DNA from: Solicoccozyma terricola
Taxonomy: Eukaryota > Basidiomycota > Tremellomycetes > Filobasidiales > Piskurozymaceae
Reading direction: 5' to 3'
Assembly: GCA_001600875.1 (NCBI GenBank)
Contig: BCLD01000002.1
Coordinates: 720,834-784,833, forward strand
Length of the DNA: 64,000 nt
In this document: piece after piece, positions 1 to 11,658 of the stretch
How positions within the stretch are numbered: position 1 is the stretch's first letter
Layout: the number at the start of each line of letters is the position of its first letter
Notes under the pieces: generated by a model
The model's database searches: none
Seen by the model: the letters and a program-made list of their open reading frames with translations, nothing else
Told to the model about the DNA's origin: nothing
Position numbers and translations under genes: made by a program

Positions 1-381
1 CCCCCCGTTCCTCGCTCTAACGGGGTTTAGGTTTATCAATGCTCCCTAATCCAATGAAACGATGTGGCCTTCGTTTAGTAAATGTGTGGAATGTAGAGAA
101 CAATGGAGAGAAGTAGGGTTTTCGCTTGTTACCCTGACAGTATTGGATCCACACGCTGATTCAATACCATCTCCTCTCCCATCGTAGAACTGAAGAAGAA
201 GGAAAATCGTCCGGGCATTCCTTTTTCGGACTTGGACGATGTACTTATGATTAACCCCCTGACGATCACGATAATGACGAAATGTTTGTTTCTCTATTTC
301 CCTTCCACAATCGCTACCCAAATTCTATGGAACCTTCTATCTACTGCCCAAACACCTCTCCACTCGAACCAACCCCTCGTT

Positions 382-2189
382 TCAAGTCAGGAAATCCCTA
401 ACGTTCTGATCGATAAACTGATCATCTTCTTTACTACCACCACCACCACCACCAACATGACCGTATATGGTTTCAACAACTTTTAATGATCCTCTAGGGA
501 GATGTAAAACTTCTTTTTCAGAGTCTTCGGGCTGGTGGGGATTGGGTGTTGAATTGAAATGCGGATCAGTGGAAGGAAAAGAAAAAAAAAGAGAGAAAAG
601 AGGGAGGATGTGGAAAGATCAAAGAGCCCAGGAGAACGACAAAGTGGGGATATCGGGATGAATGGGGAGGGGGGAGGAGGGGTGGGACGTGGGACGTGGG
701 ACGTGGGACGTAGGACGGCGGTGACATACAACAAAATATAGATCGGTCCGCGTAGGCATGATCAAAGCCTTGCATTTAATCCCCTTCAATGCATCCTCGT
801 AAGAAGAATACAAGGCTGATTGTCCAGGATGAATAGTTGCTTTTGTTATATCTGCGTTTTGCCACTGTTGGAACGAGGGAGGGGGTTGCACGATTTGGTT
901 GGTATACGACTCGGTGATGGGTAGGGGCATTACGACGTACCGTCCATGTAAGACAGAGTAGGTCGTATCCATTCGACTCATCGTTACTCCAATTCTTATC
1001 CTATCGATCATCATCCAAACCATCAACACGCATCCCAAGTGACACGAAAGCTGCTGACAACCCTCCCATCCTCACCATAAACTCCATCAAACTCTTCGCT
1101 CCACTCTCCTCCCAACATCGTCGTTCAAACCAATCATGAGAATAAGCCCAAGCGCAATACGCGCTGATTTTTCCCCACGTACTCGTACTTTGTCAGTGTT
1201 CCGGACGCCGGGGTACGGGCAGGTGGGGAGACGGAGAAGGAATTCACTCACTGGCCAAACGCCTTGGGTCCTTTTGTACCAGCTTCGTAAGAGTCTGAAG
1301 CGATCAGAGCAGCTTTGGGACCTTCGAGGAAAGCGATGTTGTCTAAGGAAAGTCGAAATCAGCTTGGTGGGGATAGTTGGAAAGAGAGACGGGGGACGAA
1401 CGCTGAGATGTTCGAGCCGATGTGGCTAGACAGACGATATGCTTGATGTGCTCTGTGGTTGGGAGTCATATCGTCAGCGGACCAAGGACGTCCTGCCCCG
1501 CAAAACCAAACCAACTCACCAGAATGGACCGCTCCCCAGTGATAGGCGATACCCCCACCTGCTCTCAACACCCTTTCAGAAACCGGTCAACGACATCGAG
1601 GACATACACACGCACCCATCGAGAACCCGACAACCGCCCATAGTCCATCAACTTGCAGGTCCACCTTGAGGGATTGAAGCATGAGTACATGGGCCCGCAC
1701 GTTGTCAGAGTAGGTAACGTGGGGGAAGTTTTTGCCATCGTAAGGGGAGGGAGTGTTTGATGGTGATGAGGACTGGAGGGTGGAGTGTGCGCCAGGTATT
1801 CAGTTCGACATTATCTCGAAAGCAGGTACAAGGGGCATGTCTTCCCATACTCACGTCAGACCCCCCAATCAATCCCACTCGGACGATAAAGTATCGTGCA
1901 GGGTCCAAAGCCTTGCCGGCGCCAATCAGTGGGTTCCCCTCGCCTTTGAGCTGATTCATAGCGGAACGTCAGCCATCGGTGAGCGATGCTTTACCCGCTG
2001 TCGGGCGGCCCAACTCACCACCTCTCCGAAACACGTAGACACCAGCACGACATCCCTCTTTCGGCCCTCGCCGTTGCCGTCAAATCGCTCACCATAGGTC
2101 TGATACGCGATGGACACCTCTGGCAGCGTGACACCGCAGTCGAGTGTGAAGGACTGGGAGACGAAATGCTGGATTGGAGCTTCGGACAT
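382..2189 (-). CDS. Homoserine O-acetyltransferase-family alpha/beta hydrolase (MET2-like)
   Basis: Acyltransferase or hydrolase of the homoserine O-acetyltransferase branch of the alpha/beta-hydrolase fold. At least six exons can be pieced together. Exon 1 (from ATG 2189) has the family N-terminus with GVTLPEVSIAYQTYG and STCFGE; exon 2 has GAGKALDPARYFIV; exon 3 starts at SSSPSN and runs through FPHVTYSDNVRAH to the nucleophile elbow GFSMGA. Then follow AYHWGAVH, ATSARTSQHN and FLEGPKAAL. Catalytic Asp lies in PTRTDLYF and catalytic His in YGHVGG in the last exon, which ends DFLT-stop at 382. All three triad residues are present, so the enzyme looks functional. True MET2 makes O-acetylhomoserine for methionine synthesis, but SSSPSN-type members also act outside methionine metabolism, so the substrate is open. 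One intron (about 560-715) contains repeats of GGGACGT. Exact splice sites in the middle are approximate. Confidence 0.85.
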
Positions 2190-2724
2190 GGTGATGTGGA
2201 GTGAGTATACATCCTCTCCAGCTGATCCCCCCTCAGTCTGAGAAAATGTTTGACGCGAAATCGGCTCGATCCGATCTAACCTCCACATCAGAATCGACGG
2301 CAATTAATTTCCCCGTCGCCACCGGTGCCTGGGAGAGGGTTCCGGGATAGACCACCTCTATAACGTCTAGGCCTGAGGGATGATACTGTATGCACTCCCA
2401 GCGCTCCCCGGCTTGCATCGTCACGGTGCACCTTTGGATTTTGCCACCTCACCTCTAGTAGTGCGACTCAGGAAAAAAGGGCAGTTGCTCATCCACACCG
2501 GAGACTCAAGTCCCTAGCCATCATTTCATTTTACATGACGGTAGCACATCATTCGACTGTCACCTCAATACTGATGGATCGGTTATGGCTGGCGAGCGCC
2601 AATGAGGTATAATTTCCTGGGAGATTAGATCGGAAAGGCCGGGTTACTCCTCGGCTAGCAACATGATTCTCATCCAGCAGACTGCAAAATCAATGAGTGA
2701 CCGGTCCTTTGACCGTGCGGAGAT

Positions 2725-3116
2725 TTGACGCATAACATCACCATGGGTATTTATTTCACATTGCACTCGCAACATTTCAACATGCTCTTCCTTTGCCCAG
2801 GGCCATCACCGCCATAAGAATGAGAAAACACTACGTTGAGCCAATGCCTTTATGTTTGGCCACCCAGTTACATTGAAAGAAGCAGCTGATGTTGTCTCCT
2901 TTGTCATAGTGTGAACCCCCTCCGGAGACTGATGCACAACATCACCAAAGGTATTTTTCTTTGGACTCGCAAAGTTTCAGCATGCTCTTCCTTTGCCCAG
3001 GGGCATCACCACCATAAGAATGAGAAAACACTACTTTGAGCCAATGCTTTTAAAGGTTTGGCCACCCAGTTATGTTAAAAGAAGCAACCGATGTTGTCTC
3101 CTTTGTCACAGCGTGT
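2725..3116. repeat. Imperfect 200-bp tandem duplication in an intergenic region
   Basis: Two diverged copies lie head to tail. The segment containing CATGCTCTTCCTTTGCCCAG starts at 2781 in copy 1 and at 2981 in copy 2, giving a 200-bp period. Both copies continue through CATAAGAATGAGAAAACACTAC, a TTGGCCACCCAGTTA block and GATGTTGTCTCCTTTGTCA. No open frame is conserved between the copies. The rest of 2190-3389 shows no gene that I can support. Confidence 0.75.
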
Positions 3117-3389
3117 CGTCAGCACGAGACTCATCGCATCTGGATGGCCACGTAGCAGCACAGAGGTTTTTTGTTTTTGTTTTTTTTTTGCGTCGAATTT
3201 CAATAGGCCCCTTTGTTCACTGATGCACCCACACCATAGCAACGTGTCTTCGTTGTACGCCCCGACAAGATTCAAGAAGCATGGTCTTGCTCGAGAACCC
3301 AAAAGCAACAGCCATACACACATCTCAAAGGACAAAACCTTTGTCATTAGCTACGAGAGGTGTACTCTCGGGCCTCGATATGAACAGGG

Positions 3390-3397
3390 TATATAAG
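3390..3397 (+). promoter_or_regulatory. TATA box of the micro-exon Zn-cluster gene
   Basis: TATATAAG lies 80 bp upstream of ATG 3470 in a fitting context. It supports both the strand and the start chosen for the next gene. Confidence 0.55.
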
Positions 3398-3469
3398 AAG
3401 CATTGGATCGTACTTTTTGGCAGGGCATTCGTCAATTCCTCTAATTCCTCAATTCTTCACCCAGTTGCA

Positions 3470-4661
3470 ATGGCGACGATCCAATGTCAAAGATGTTGGG
3501 CAAAAAAATGGCCTGATTGCAACGGATGTAAATGTTCTCCGCAATCTACGTGCTTATAAGCACAATAAGCATTGTCACATATAAGCTTATAACACTTCGT
3601 CCTGGTTCAGACTATCCATGCAACCATTGTAAGCGGCATAAGCATAGAGTTGTCTGCGAAATGAATGAAGTTGATCAAGGTGAGTGAGTGGTTTGCTCTC
3701 CATCGTCAATCCCACACTGACCCTCATCTTGATACAGCGTGAGTCTGAACCCACCGTTGTGTAGCCAATAAAACTTTTCAACAGCTTCAAGGACCGGACA
3801 GGGCACAACCTGTTGATGATGGTGCTGCGACTGCTGCTGCGCCATGTGATAGATGTTGGAATAAAAAGAAGACTGATTGCAACGGATGTAAATCTTCTCC
3901 GTAATCACGACGTGCTTCTATGCTTATAAGCATTTTGACATATTGCTTCCTGGCCCAGTTATGCCATGCAACAATTGTCGCAACAAACATAAATGCACGA
4001 CTTCTCCCGGCGGGTTTGCGGGAAACCGACAGCAAGGTGAGTGAGCTGCTTGCTCTCCGTCGTCAGTCGCACACTGAGCGTCATCTTGATACAGCTGATT
4101 TCGACCCTCAGGGGCAGTGGATGCCGTGAGTCTGATCCCACCGTCGTGCAGCCAATAAAACTTTTCAACAGCTTCCACGACCGGACAGGGAACAACCTGT
4201 TGATGATGGTGGTGGTGGTGCTGCTGAGGCCTCTCAATCAGCTGAAATGCAATCTGGTAAGTCAATAGGTATAGCAGGTCCTTTTGTATGCCGTCCCGTT
4301 CTTGCTGATCATATTCCGGTTGCACATGAATCTAGCACCTGCGACGAGTAAGTGATTCGCGTCCTCAAACGTTCTCACATTGCGTTAACCCACTCTTCGT
4401 TGTTCGGTTGGCCGAAACAGCCATCACAATCTATGAGACTGACCAGAGTAATTGGCATTTAATGACGATCATTTTCTCGTGCTGATAGAACGTGCCTTTG
4501 CAGATAGTAACAATATACGATCCAGAGTCGTCAACATTGAAGAAACGCCACCCACTGATTGTAAGCCGCATGTATTTCAAGTCTTCCGCCTGTTTTTGCA
4601 CGCATTTATTTTTTGTTGTGTTGAAACAGTGTTTCGGGCCGGAACCTTCCACTTACACTGA
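3470..4661 (+). CDS. Small protein with two tandem Zn2Cys6-like clusters, built from symmetric micro-exons
   Basis: Proposed exons: 3470-3527, 3611-3679, 3765-3887, 3959-4036, 4152-4256, 4336-4347, 4421-4447, 4504-4560, 4630-4661 (561 nt, 186 aa). All introns are phase 1 GT..AG and all internal exons are multiples of 3, including one of 12 nt. Exons 1+2 give Cys spacing C-x2-C-x7-C-x5-C-x2-C-x8-C (CQRCWAKK, then PCNHCKRH). Exons 3+4 repeat it as C-x2-C-x7-C-x5-C-x2-C-x5-C (CDRCWNKK, then PCNNCRNK). This resembles fungal Zn2Cys6 DNA-binding clusters. Each cluster is followed by a linker ANKTFQQL. The arrangement is an internal tandem duplication of about 350-390 bp with conserved intron sites. 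If the donor at 4257 is not used, the frame runs to TAA 4349-4351 (175 aa). No activation or dimerisation domain is visible. Function is unknown; the 3' half of the model is less certain than the clusters. Confidence 0.6.
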
Positions 4662-5650
4662 CCAAATCTTCCTCATGGCTACCTGAAGAATATACGATTT
4701 ACTCCTCTCTTGACGCCAGTGTTGTGTGTGCTGTGTTAACCCCCACGGTAAGTCCGCCAGGCATCTTGGCCTTCTGCCCATTGTTTATTTAACCCCCTTT
4801 TTTGCAGTTGGAGCAATAACCAGTCACATCATGTTTCAGCCCCGACCCATCAACAAACCTCTTCAGGACAAACACGACATTTTCTGTAAACCCGATGATA
4901 AAGAACAAGGAAAAACAAGTAGAACAGACAGAATCCTTTCTAATATTTAGTAAAAACAACACCCCCCCAAAAAAAGTTCCACCCCCAAAAAACGAAATAC
5001 AACAAACAAAGACAAAGACGACGTCGTTATATCATAGATAGTAAAACCAAAGTAAAAACAAGAAACTATATGGACATTGAATATATTTAGTAAACGATTA
5101 GGGTTAAACAGGTCCATGCACGACGTGGGTGTTGAAAGTCACCATGATCCAGCTCGCACCCTGGCAGTAACAATGTCACTGAGGTATGGCGTAGCATTGC
5201 ATCTACACATTACATCAATAGGTAATCTCGTCACCTCAAATCCCAGTCGCCGCTTGACACCCCAAGTAATTATTTCGGTCGTGTATGGATCAGTTACCTA
5301 AACAGACCGTCGGCTGCAATATCCGAGTAAGCTGGATCTTGTTGAAGCAAAAGGTGAAGCATAGACAGATTGCATCGTTCCGGGGAGATTACAAGGCTCG
5401 GCACACTAGTCTTCTGGACCTTCTACAACCATTCCCTCATCGGAATAACTAGAACACAGGGGAAATCTTCACCGCGTATGCGTTCTTCTCGCCGAGCTCA
5501 ACGTCAACCATATCTTGATCGCCGTCGGCCCCACCTTCTTGTTCGTTTTCGAATGCGTCTACAGCGACATCCCTGCGTGATCCGAAATCAATGTTAGAAG
5601 GCTCTGTGGAAAGCTGACCATGCTGGCAACTGCGCAAGCGGTGGGCAAGC
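4662..5650. other. Intergenic region without a supported gene
   Basis: A-rich in 4880-5100 (AAAAACAACACCCCCCC-type sequence, no long frame). The ORFs present are short, lack family resemblance and show no splice-consistent extension. An acidic frame on the minus strand at about 5470-5620 (VDAFENEQEGGADG) could be an alternative C-terminal exon of the transporter at 5651-7286, but I could not join it in frame. Confidence 0.5.
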
Positions 5651-7286
5651 TCACTCTTTGATATATTTGCCAAAGGCGTACCCGAGTGGCACCAATGATG
5701 CGATTGCGACACCCGCATAGCATGCGCCCTCGGTCAGGAGATCCGGGTTGGTACTTATCAGCACGCGCAATCAGCACACATGTAATCATCTGCGACTGAC
5801 ACCGACCGATGCTCACGTAGCAATCCCAAACGCGATCGCAATTCCAGACGCTTGCAGACCCTTGAAGATCCCGGCGTAGAAACTCATTTTCCGGTCGCCT
5901 TCGGTTGCAAGGGCACCAAAGTAGTATACCAGTACTACGTGATAGGTGGGATAAGCAAGACCAAAGACCAAGTAGACCAACAGGCCCTGGACGTATTCTC
6001 TTCCGTCAGACCAATCAAGAGCAACCACTTTGTTTGCCGGGTTGGCGCCAGCAGGTCGAAGGCCTTGCCAAAGCAGGAAAGAGAACCATGAGATGCATAC
6101 CATGAAGACGAGTACGGAGAACCCGGCAAGCCCCCTCTTGCGACGTGACCAACCTTTGCGGTCTAGGAGTCGGGTTAGCAGCCACGCCGTGGGAAGTTGA
6201 ATGGCCCAGTAGAGCAAGGTGTTCAAGGACCGAGCACGAAGAGTAAAGTTGCGGGAGTTCCAGGATCCAATGAACACGCTGTGATAGATGGGCCAGCAAT
6301 GAATCGCTGTTACTGTTCGGTAAGACGTAGCACTTACAGCCAGAAATCGCTGGTCAACATCGCAGTGGCTGCCAAGAGAACCTTGGGTTGCGCAAAAGTC
6401 GTTCCAATCTCCTTCAGAATGTCCTTGGGCGACTTGTCATGTCCGATAATGTCCTTCCCGACAGGGATGTTATGTCCAGTTGGAGAAAGGACGCGACCGG
6501 TCGGAAGGATGAAGAATAAAGCTACGATTGCCGCGGCGACGTGAATGGCAAGCCATGCTCCGGGAACCCCGTAAGATACTCCCTGTGAAGTGGTTCGACT
6601 CTCAGTCAGTGAACAGACTCAGACGACAGCAAGCGAAACCCATGCTTACTGTAACTTTGTTCTTGTGAATGTTGGACCCGAAAGCGATCGCCGACCCCAC
6701 GAGACTTCCACATGCCAGACCGATCCATTGATTGTTGATGAAATGACCTTTGGTAGCTGGCGTGGAGTACGCCATGCTCATGTATGTTGTACCGGTCCAT
6801 ATTGCCGCCGAACCCAGACCAAAATATACGCCGAGAACGAGAGGCAGGACTATCTGGTCTTTGGCCTGGAAGTACATCAGACCGATGATATATGCCGCAT
6901 AACCGGTAGGTCCGAAAATGAGGAACGTGCGGACGTCTAGCATGCATTCGTAGAAGCGAGGAATAAGTAAACCTTTTTGGTTGCCACTTTCAGAACTACC
7001 CACTGATATAACGAAGGAGCAACGGCGCAAAGAAAGCTGCCAAACCGAAGACGCCGTTTCCCAAGCAGTTCTGAATCTCGGAGAATCTAGCCGACTGCGG
7101 TTGACCGGCGCCAGCTCCTAGACCAGTAATAGCAAGATAGATGCTGATGCGAGATGGGGCTGTCAGTTGCGATAGTCATGTGCCGTCGTGTCCGTTTACC
7201 TACCCAGGTCCACATCCCAAGATGGCGCTCGCAATCCAGTTCTGAGCATTTGTGCCTTCGAGCCGCGGGAGACGGGGAGGAAACAT
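5651..7286 (-). CDS. UNC93-like major facilitator family membrane protein
   Basis: Polytopic transporter of the fungal UNC93/DUF895 branch of the MFS. Exon 1 from ATG 7286 ends in AILGCGPG. Exon 2 carries IYLAITGLGAGAGQ and GVFGLAAFFAPLLLRYI. Exon 3 carries FLIFGPTGYAAYIIGLMYF, an FGLGSAAIWTGTTYMSMAY helix and NQWIGLACGSLVGSAIAFGSN. Later exons carry LNTLLYWAIQLPTAWLL, GFSVLVFMVCISWFSFLLW, YVQGLLVYLVFGLAYPTYH, SFYAGIFKGLQASGIAIAFG and ACYAGVAIASLVPLGYAFG before the stop. These cover most of the expected 11-12 helices. Substrates of fungal members are mostly unknown. It is divergent from the class II aldolase gene across 364 bp, which suggests shared control. The C-terminus may extend if the GTGAGC just before the stop (AAAGA|GTGAGC) acts as a donor. 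Confidence 0.85.
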
Positions 7287-7650
7287 TGTTGGAATGTAAG
7301 TATATAGGGGCATTCATACATCCAGGATGGTGTTGTCGGACTGTGATATATAGCTCGCATGTCGGATAACATATCGTCCTTCGCGACTGGATGATGATTG
7401 GCTTGGGTCGTCTTCACGGATATAGCCGTCAGGGCGGCTAGCAGGTAGTCGCTTAAGGTACGGCAAAATATAATCGAGTGGCAAACTTGACTTTATGTCG
7501 AAGTCGCTTGCTGTTGAATGTTCTCCGTGTGCTCGTCGCTTAGGCAAACAAACACCCTGGCAACTGGCAGAGAGCCCATATACAGCATTCAGGTAGGAAC
7601 CGCTACTCTCGATAGTTGTTGAGCGCTATCATCGACACATATCCTGCAAG
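7287..7650. promoter_or_regulatory. Divergent promoter with CGG-N6-CCG palindrome (7417-7428)
   Basis: The 364 bp between the start codons of the transporter (minus) and the aldolase (plus) contain CGGATATAGCCG at 7417-7428. CGG-N6-CCG is the half-site spacing recognised by Zn2Cys6 dimers of the Ppr1/UaY type. TGTCGGA also occurs twice, near 7335 and 7361. A Zn2Cys6 gene lies 1.7 kb away. Binding is inference. Confidence 0.4.
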
Positions 7651-8911
7651 ATGCCCACCAGGACAGCCACTGCAACCATCCCGCACACCGTCGAGCTCCG
7701 AGGTGGCGAAGTGGCCGTCCAGCCGACTGCCAAAAGCTTCGACTTCAGCGTCGAGTCTAATCCCTCCAATCTCGTGGTTGAGCGGAGGAGACGAAAGGAA
7801 TCGCTCGCATGTGCTTTCCGGTATGTCAGGCCGCGATGTGTGAGCGTCAAACCGTTGCTCACCTGCGATTATTAGTGTCTTCGCCAAGCATGGTCTGGGA
7901 ATGGGTGTCGTCGGGCACTTGACCGTGAGAGACCCAATCGAGACCGACTGCTTCTGGGGTGAGTGACATACGTGAGATACAAATGTCAAAGCAGCGGAAC
8001 AGCATCTAATCCCCCTTTCCCCATCAGTAAACCCCTTTCACATCGCATTCTCCTGCATTACGGTATCAGATCTTCTTCTGGTGAGTGAGATATCCCGTGC
8101 TTGGGAGCGAAAACACGCTTACACCGATATGTCCAGATCAATCACGCAGGAGAGGTCATTTCGGGTGGTGTTGGCAGCCGTTCCAAACGATATAATCAAG
8201 CTGCGTTTGCGATTCACGCCATGATTCACACTCTACGGCCCGATGTCATTGCAGTGTGCCATTCACATTCACCTTATGGATCTGCCTTTGCCAGCTTGTG
8301 AGTCATGTCCCGAAGCTCCTACACTTTCGACCCTTGAATTAAACAACATCTCCAGCGGTCGCTTACCCGATTACATATCGCAAGACTCGTTGGTGTTCTA
8401 CCAAGATATTGCTGTGTATCCGTCGTTTGGTGGGGTGGTACTTGCGGCCGAAGAGTCTCGAAAAATTGCTCAATATCTGGGTGACAACAAGGCCATCATT
8501 TTGCAGGTGTGTGTTTGCGCATCCGAGTTTCCGGCCTTAGCTGACACTAGATGAAATCTTTGCCTGACCTGAACGGCAGAATCACGGACTCCTCACGGTC
8601 GGGCAGTCGGTAGAGTCAGCGGCTTTCTGGTTCCTCAACCTTGAGAAAGTATGTCACATGCAGCTACTTGTTGACGCTGCCAGAGGGTCGGGCAATCAGC
8701 CTATCCTCATCGGCAAGGAGGAAGCCACGTTTACGTGAGTGCCTGATGTGGACTGTATGCACGCATGGCTCCCATCCCCCCATCCAACCAGACTGATGTT
8801 TGATCTTGACTCAGAGCTGCCGAGACCGGGACTGAGCAGAGTGGTTACTTTCATTTCCTTCCATATCGCGCGGATATCGACAGGGACACCGGTGGAGACT
8901 ACAAGCTCTGA
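7651..8911 (+). CDS. Class II aldolase/adducin family protein
   Basis: Metal-dependent aldolase or epimerase-like fold. Exon 1 from ATG 7651 ends in RRRRKESLACAFR. Exon 2 has VFAKHGLGMGVVGHLTVRDP and the next NPFHIAFSCITVSDLLL. Further exons carry INHAGEVISGG, IHAMIHTLRPDVIAVCHSHS (zinc-binding His pair), PYGSAFASL, the QDSLVFYQDIAVY segment, FGGVVLAAEESRKIAQYLG, and NHGLLTVGQSVESAAFWFLN with a further metal His. The C-terminal exon ends GYFHFLPYRADIDRDTGG-D-Y-K-L-stop at 8911. This is the typical order and length of fungal members (about 290 aa). Fungal class II aldolase proteins are mostly uncharacterised; some act on sugar phosphates or in secondary pathways. Ends 38 bp from the stop of the convergent Zn2Cys6 gene. 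Confidence 0.9.
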
Positions 8912-8949
8912 TGTTCATCACAAATCAGCGACCTCATAGTTGTACCTGT

Positions 8950-11573
8950 TCAAATGATTATAGGCGAGCCCATGTCGATGATTGCTTGCCTCCAAGTGAG
9001 CCCGACTGTGGATCCACTGTCTCGAGCTTTCCATACCCGCCTGACGAGTTCTTCGGCGAATCGGGGAGCCGCGGATCCCTTCCACTGACAACGCCTGATA
9101 AATGTGAGGCTCTGATGCCTGGTGTCATTGTTCGTCGCTTCGCAGGTGAGGATCTATCGCACAGGCAGACTCAGCAGAGACCGCTACGGAGTAAGACCAG
9201 GCACGTCACTCACAATCCAGGGCCATAGCAAGCCAATCTCAGACGCAGTGGCTGGGAGGTATGAACATACAGGATCAGCCATCTTGAAGAGATCCCCCGC
9301 TTCCCCGGACATGCGACTGACGGACGGTTGAGCACAACTCCAACATCTTGCAAATCCGTTCCTTGACTCTACCGTGAGCGGAAGGAACGTTGAATACGTC
9401 GACTAGCATCATGCATATGATTGCAAGCCGAAAGAACTAGAAGCAGACATCAACTAGTCAACCAAAAGATTCAACGGCATTAATCAACAAACTGACCTCA
9501 TGTCCGACCTGGGTGCGGACTGGAAATTCACCAAGGAAATGGCTCGAGTCACTGTTTGTCATCAACCCTCGTGATCAACATATATACGCACCATGATAGC
9601 CTTGTATCCATGTTGCTTGCCACGCGTTGTCGTCTTCCATCTCTTTGACCAGGGCTTGACATGTCGCCTTGTTTTGAATCGACATCAGTTGTAACTCCTC
9701 ATCGTCGGGATTGCGAGTCAGGGCAGAACGAATCGTGGTATGCTCGACGACATGAGAGGTAGCGGAAAGGAAGATGACCAGCATCGCTTTGCTCTGTGTT
9801 TCCAGGAGTATAGCAACTGAACTCGAGCACAACATTTGTCAAGCCAAACTCACCACACCAACAATAGTCTCGCAGCATTCATTGACCTTTGCATCCCATG
9901 TCGTGTACAAGGAGCTCATTGGCGAGAACAGTTTTGCCGTTTGGATTTGGCGGGAACAAGCGACGTCGTAGAACGAGGTGTATATATCGTTTAGCGCCGA
10001 CATAGTGGGCACGAACGAGTCACTTCGTCCTTCAGTGGTTCTCTGTGAGGCAATCTTATCGAGATATGACCGGGTTTGATGTAATAGGGAAGGAGTTAGA
10101 TCGCGATCACCATTGAGAATCTGTTGTTTAAGCGGTCCTCAGCAAGATGACTCGGGAATTATGGCGTCGTACGTACCGTCGACAGTGTCAACAGTAGCAT
10201 GATGCCTACCATTACCTCCCACGCCTTGCTCGAATCCTCTGTGGCGGCCGTGAATCTCAAGCTACGAATCGCTTCATCTCTATGTTTTATTGCCTGAGAG
10301 GCAAACACTGAAGCTTGCGTGTGATCATCAAGTGCACGAGCAAGGTTGCACATGTGGAATGCGGCGACACAAAGAATGGCATGCATGAGGGATGTCTGGT
10401 CGCCGCCCGTTGCTAGCGAAGCGAGGTGTTGATAAAATGACTTGGCCGAACTGTCTTAATCAGGGGTTCGAGACGGTGAATTTCCTGTAAACCCCAGAAC
10501 AGCGAAAGGAAAGCTCACTGGCTCCATCTCGCACAACCACAGTGGTTGATGCTATCTTGATATAGTACTCGAGTAACGTGGCATCTTCCGGGCTCGTAAC
10601 ACCCTGCGGCCTTCGACTATCCCACATGTTTGAATTGATGAATGCATCCCATAGGTTGGGATCACAGTCGATAGGCACGGTCAGTACAGCTGCGGATGGT
10701 TGGGAAACTGGAGGACGGTCTGGTGGAAGGACTGATGCTGTTGGGGGATTATCCCAGATGGGTATAAAGCCGTCAAAGTCACTAAAAATCTGGAGGAAAG
10801 AATCACTATGTAGGCAAACCTAGGTTCAGTACATCGCATTGGCTGGGTAATAGAACGGGAAGGGAAACCACATACTTTGTCTGTGGAACCACACCAGAAC
10901 CGGTGAAGGTGGCCGAAGGCGTAGAGAAAACGTCGTTGAGATCGAGTAGAGCGCTGGCAGCAGCCGATAGGTCAATCTCTGCTGAGCAAGCCGGTGTATC
11001 TGCTGGCACGAGAGTCGGTAGGTTGGTGACGGACGGTGGCAGTATTCCAAGATGTGTGGTCTCCGGAGCTCTGCTGGTCGCTAGATTGGGGAGTTGGATG
11101 GTCGAAGTCGATGCAGAAGGGTATAGGGAAGGTGATCGCCTCTGATTGGATGGTGATGTAGCATCCGATGGTCGTTCACTCGGTCGACTGTCAGCAGCGA
11201 GTGGAGTGACTTGACGTCGTTGATAGCGATCCGTTCTGTTGTACCGGCATGTCCGGCCAACGGCGTCGCAGCGAGCGCATGTGGGTCGTCGTTCATCGCA
11301 CTGCGAGGTAAGCGAGTTGATAACCGTTAGCGGATCGTGGCGCAAAAAAAAAAGAGACCCCAAGAGTAGCTTGCACCTTCTTCTTTATGTTTCGACATGC
11401 ATCGCAGCCTGTAACAGAGTGTGTGTGAGCCATATTCCATGGCATCGTGAGCCTATGATTCGTCCAGACTTACCACCCTTCGATCTCGAGTACCTCATCC
11501 GCCGCTTCCGAGGATTTCCCATGCCCGGATCATCTTCAATTGCTGCTTCGGGTTGCTCACTGTCTGAGACCAT
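8950..11573 (-). CDS. Zn2Cys6 fungal-specific transcription factor
   Basis: DNA-binding regulator. Starts at ATG 11573 (MVSDSEQPEAA). The cluster is split over three exons: CDACRNIKKK, then CDERRPTCARC and AVGRTC, giving C-x2-C-x6-C-x6-C-x2-C-x6-C followed by basic RYNRTDRYQRR. A Ser/Pro/Thr-rich linker follows. The fungal TF regulatory domain (PF11951-like) has SLMHAILCVAAFHMCNLARA, WEVMVGIMLLLTLST, MSALNDIYTSFYDVACS, ASEIGLLWPWI and a last exon with ILTCEATNNDTRHQ, FAEELVRRVWKARD and GLTWRQAIIDMGSPIII-stop at 8950. Splicing near 9340-9400 is uncertain. Two copies of ATCGGGCGGA lie 86-115 bp upstream of the start. Its position between a class II aldolase and an N-carbamoyl-amino-acid hydrolase fits a pathway-specific regulator. 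Confidence 0.85.
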
Positions 11574-11658
11574 TGCTGAGACGTTCGACCCGTAGCAGGC
11601 CCTGCTGTGTGCTGCTCTTAACGATGGGACCGTGCTGATGGACGTGCACCGCAGATCG

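Noticed and set aside
1..381. Window start as telomere or subtelomere because of AACGGGGTTTAGG
   Set aside because: Only one motif-like stretch, with no tandem telomeric repeat.
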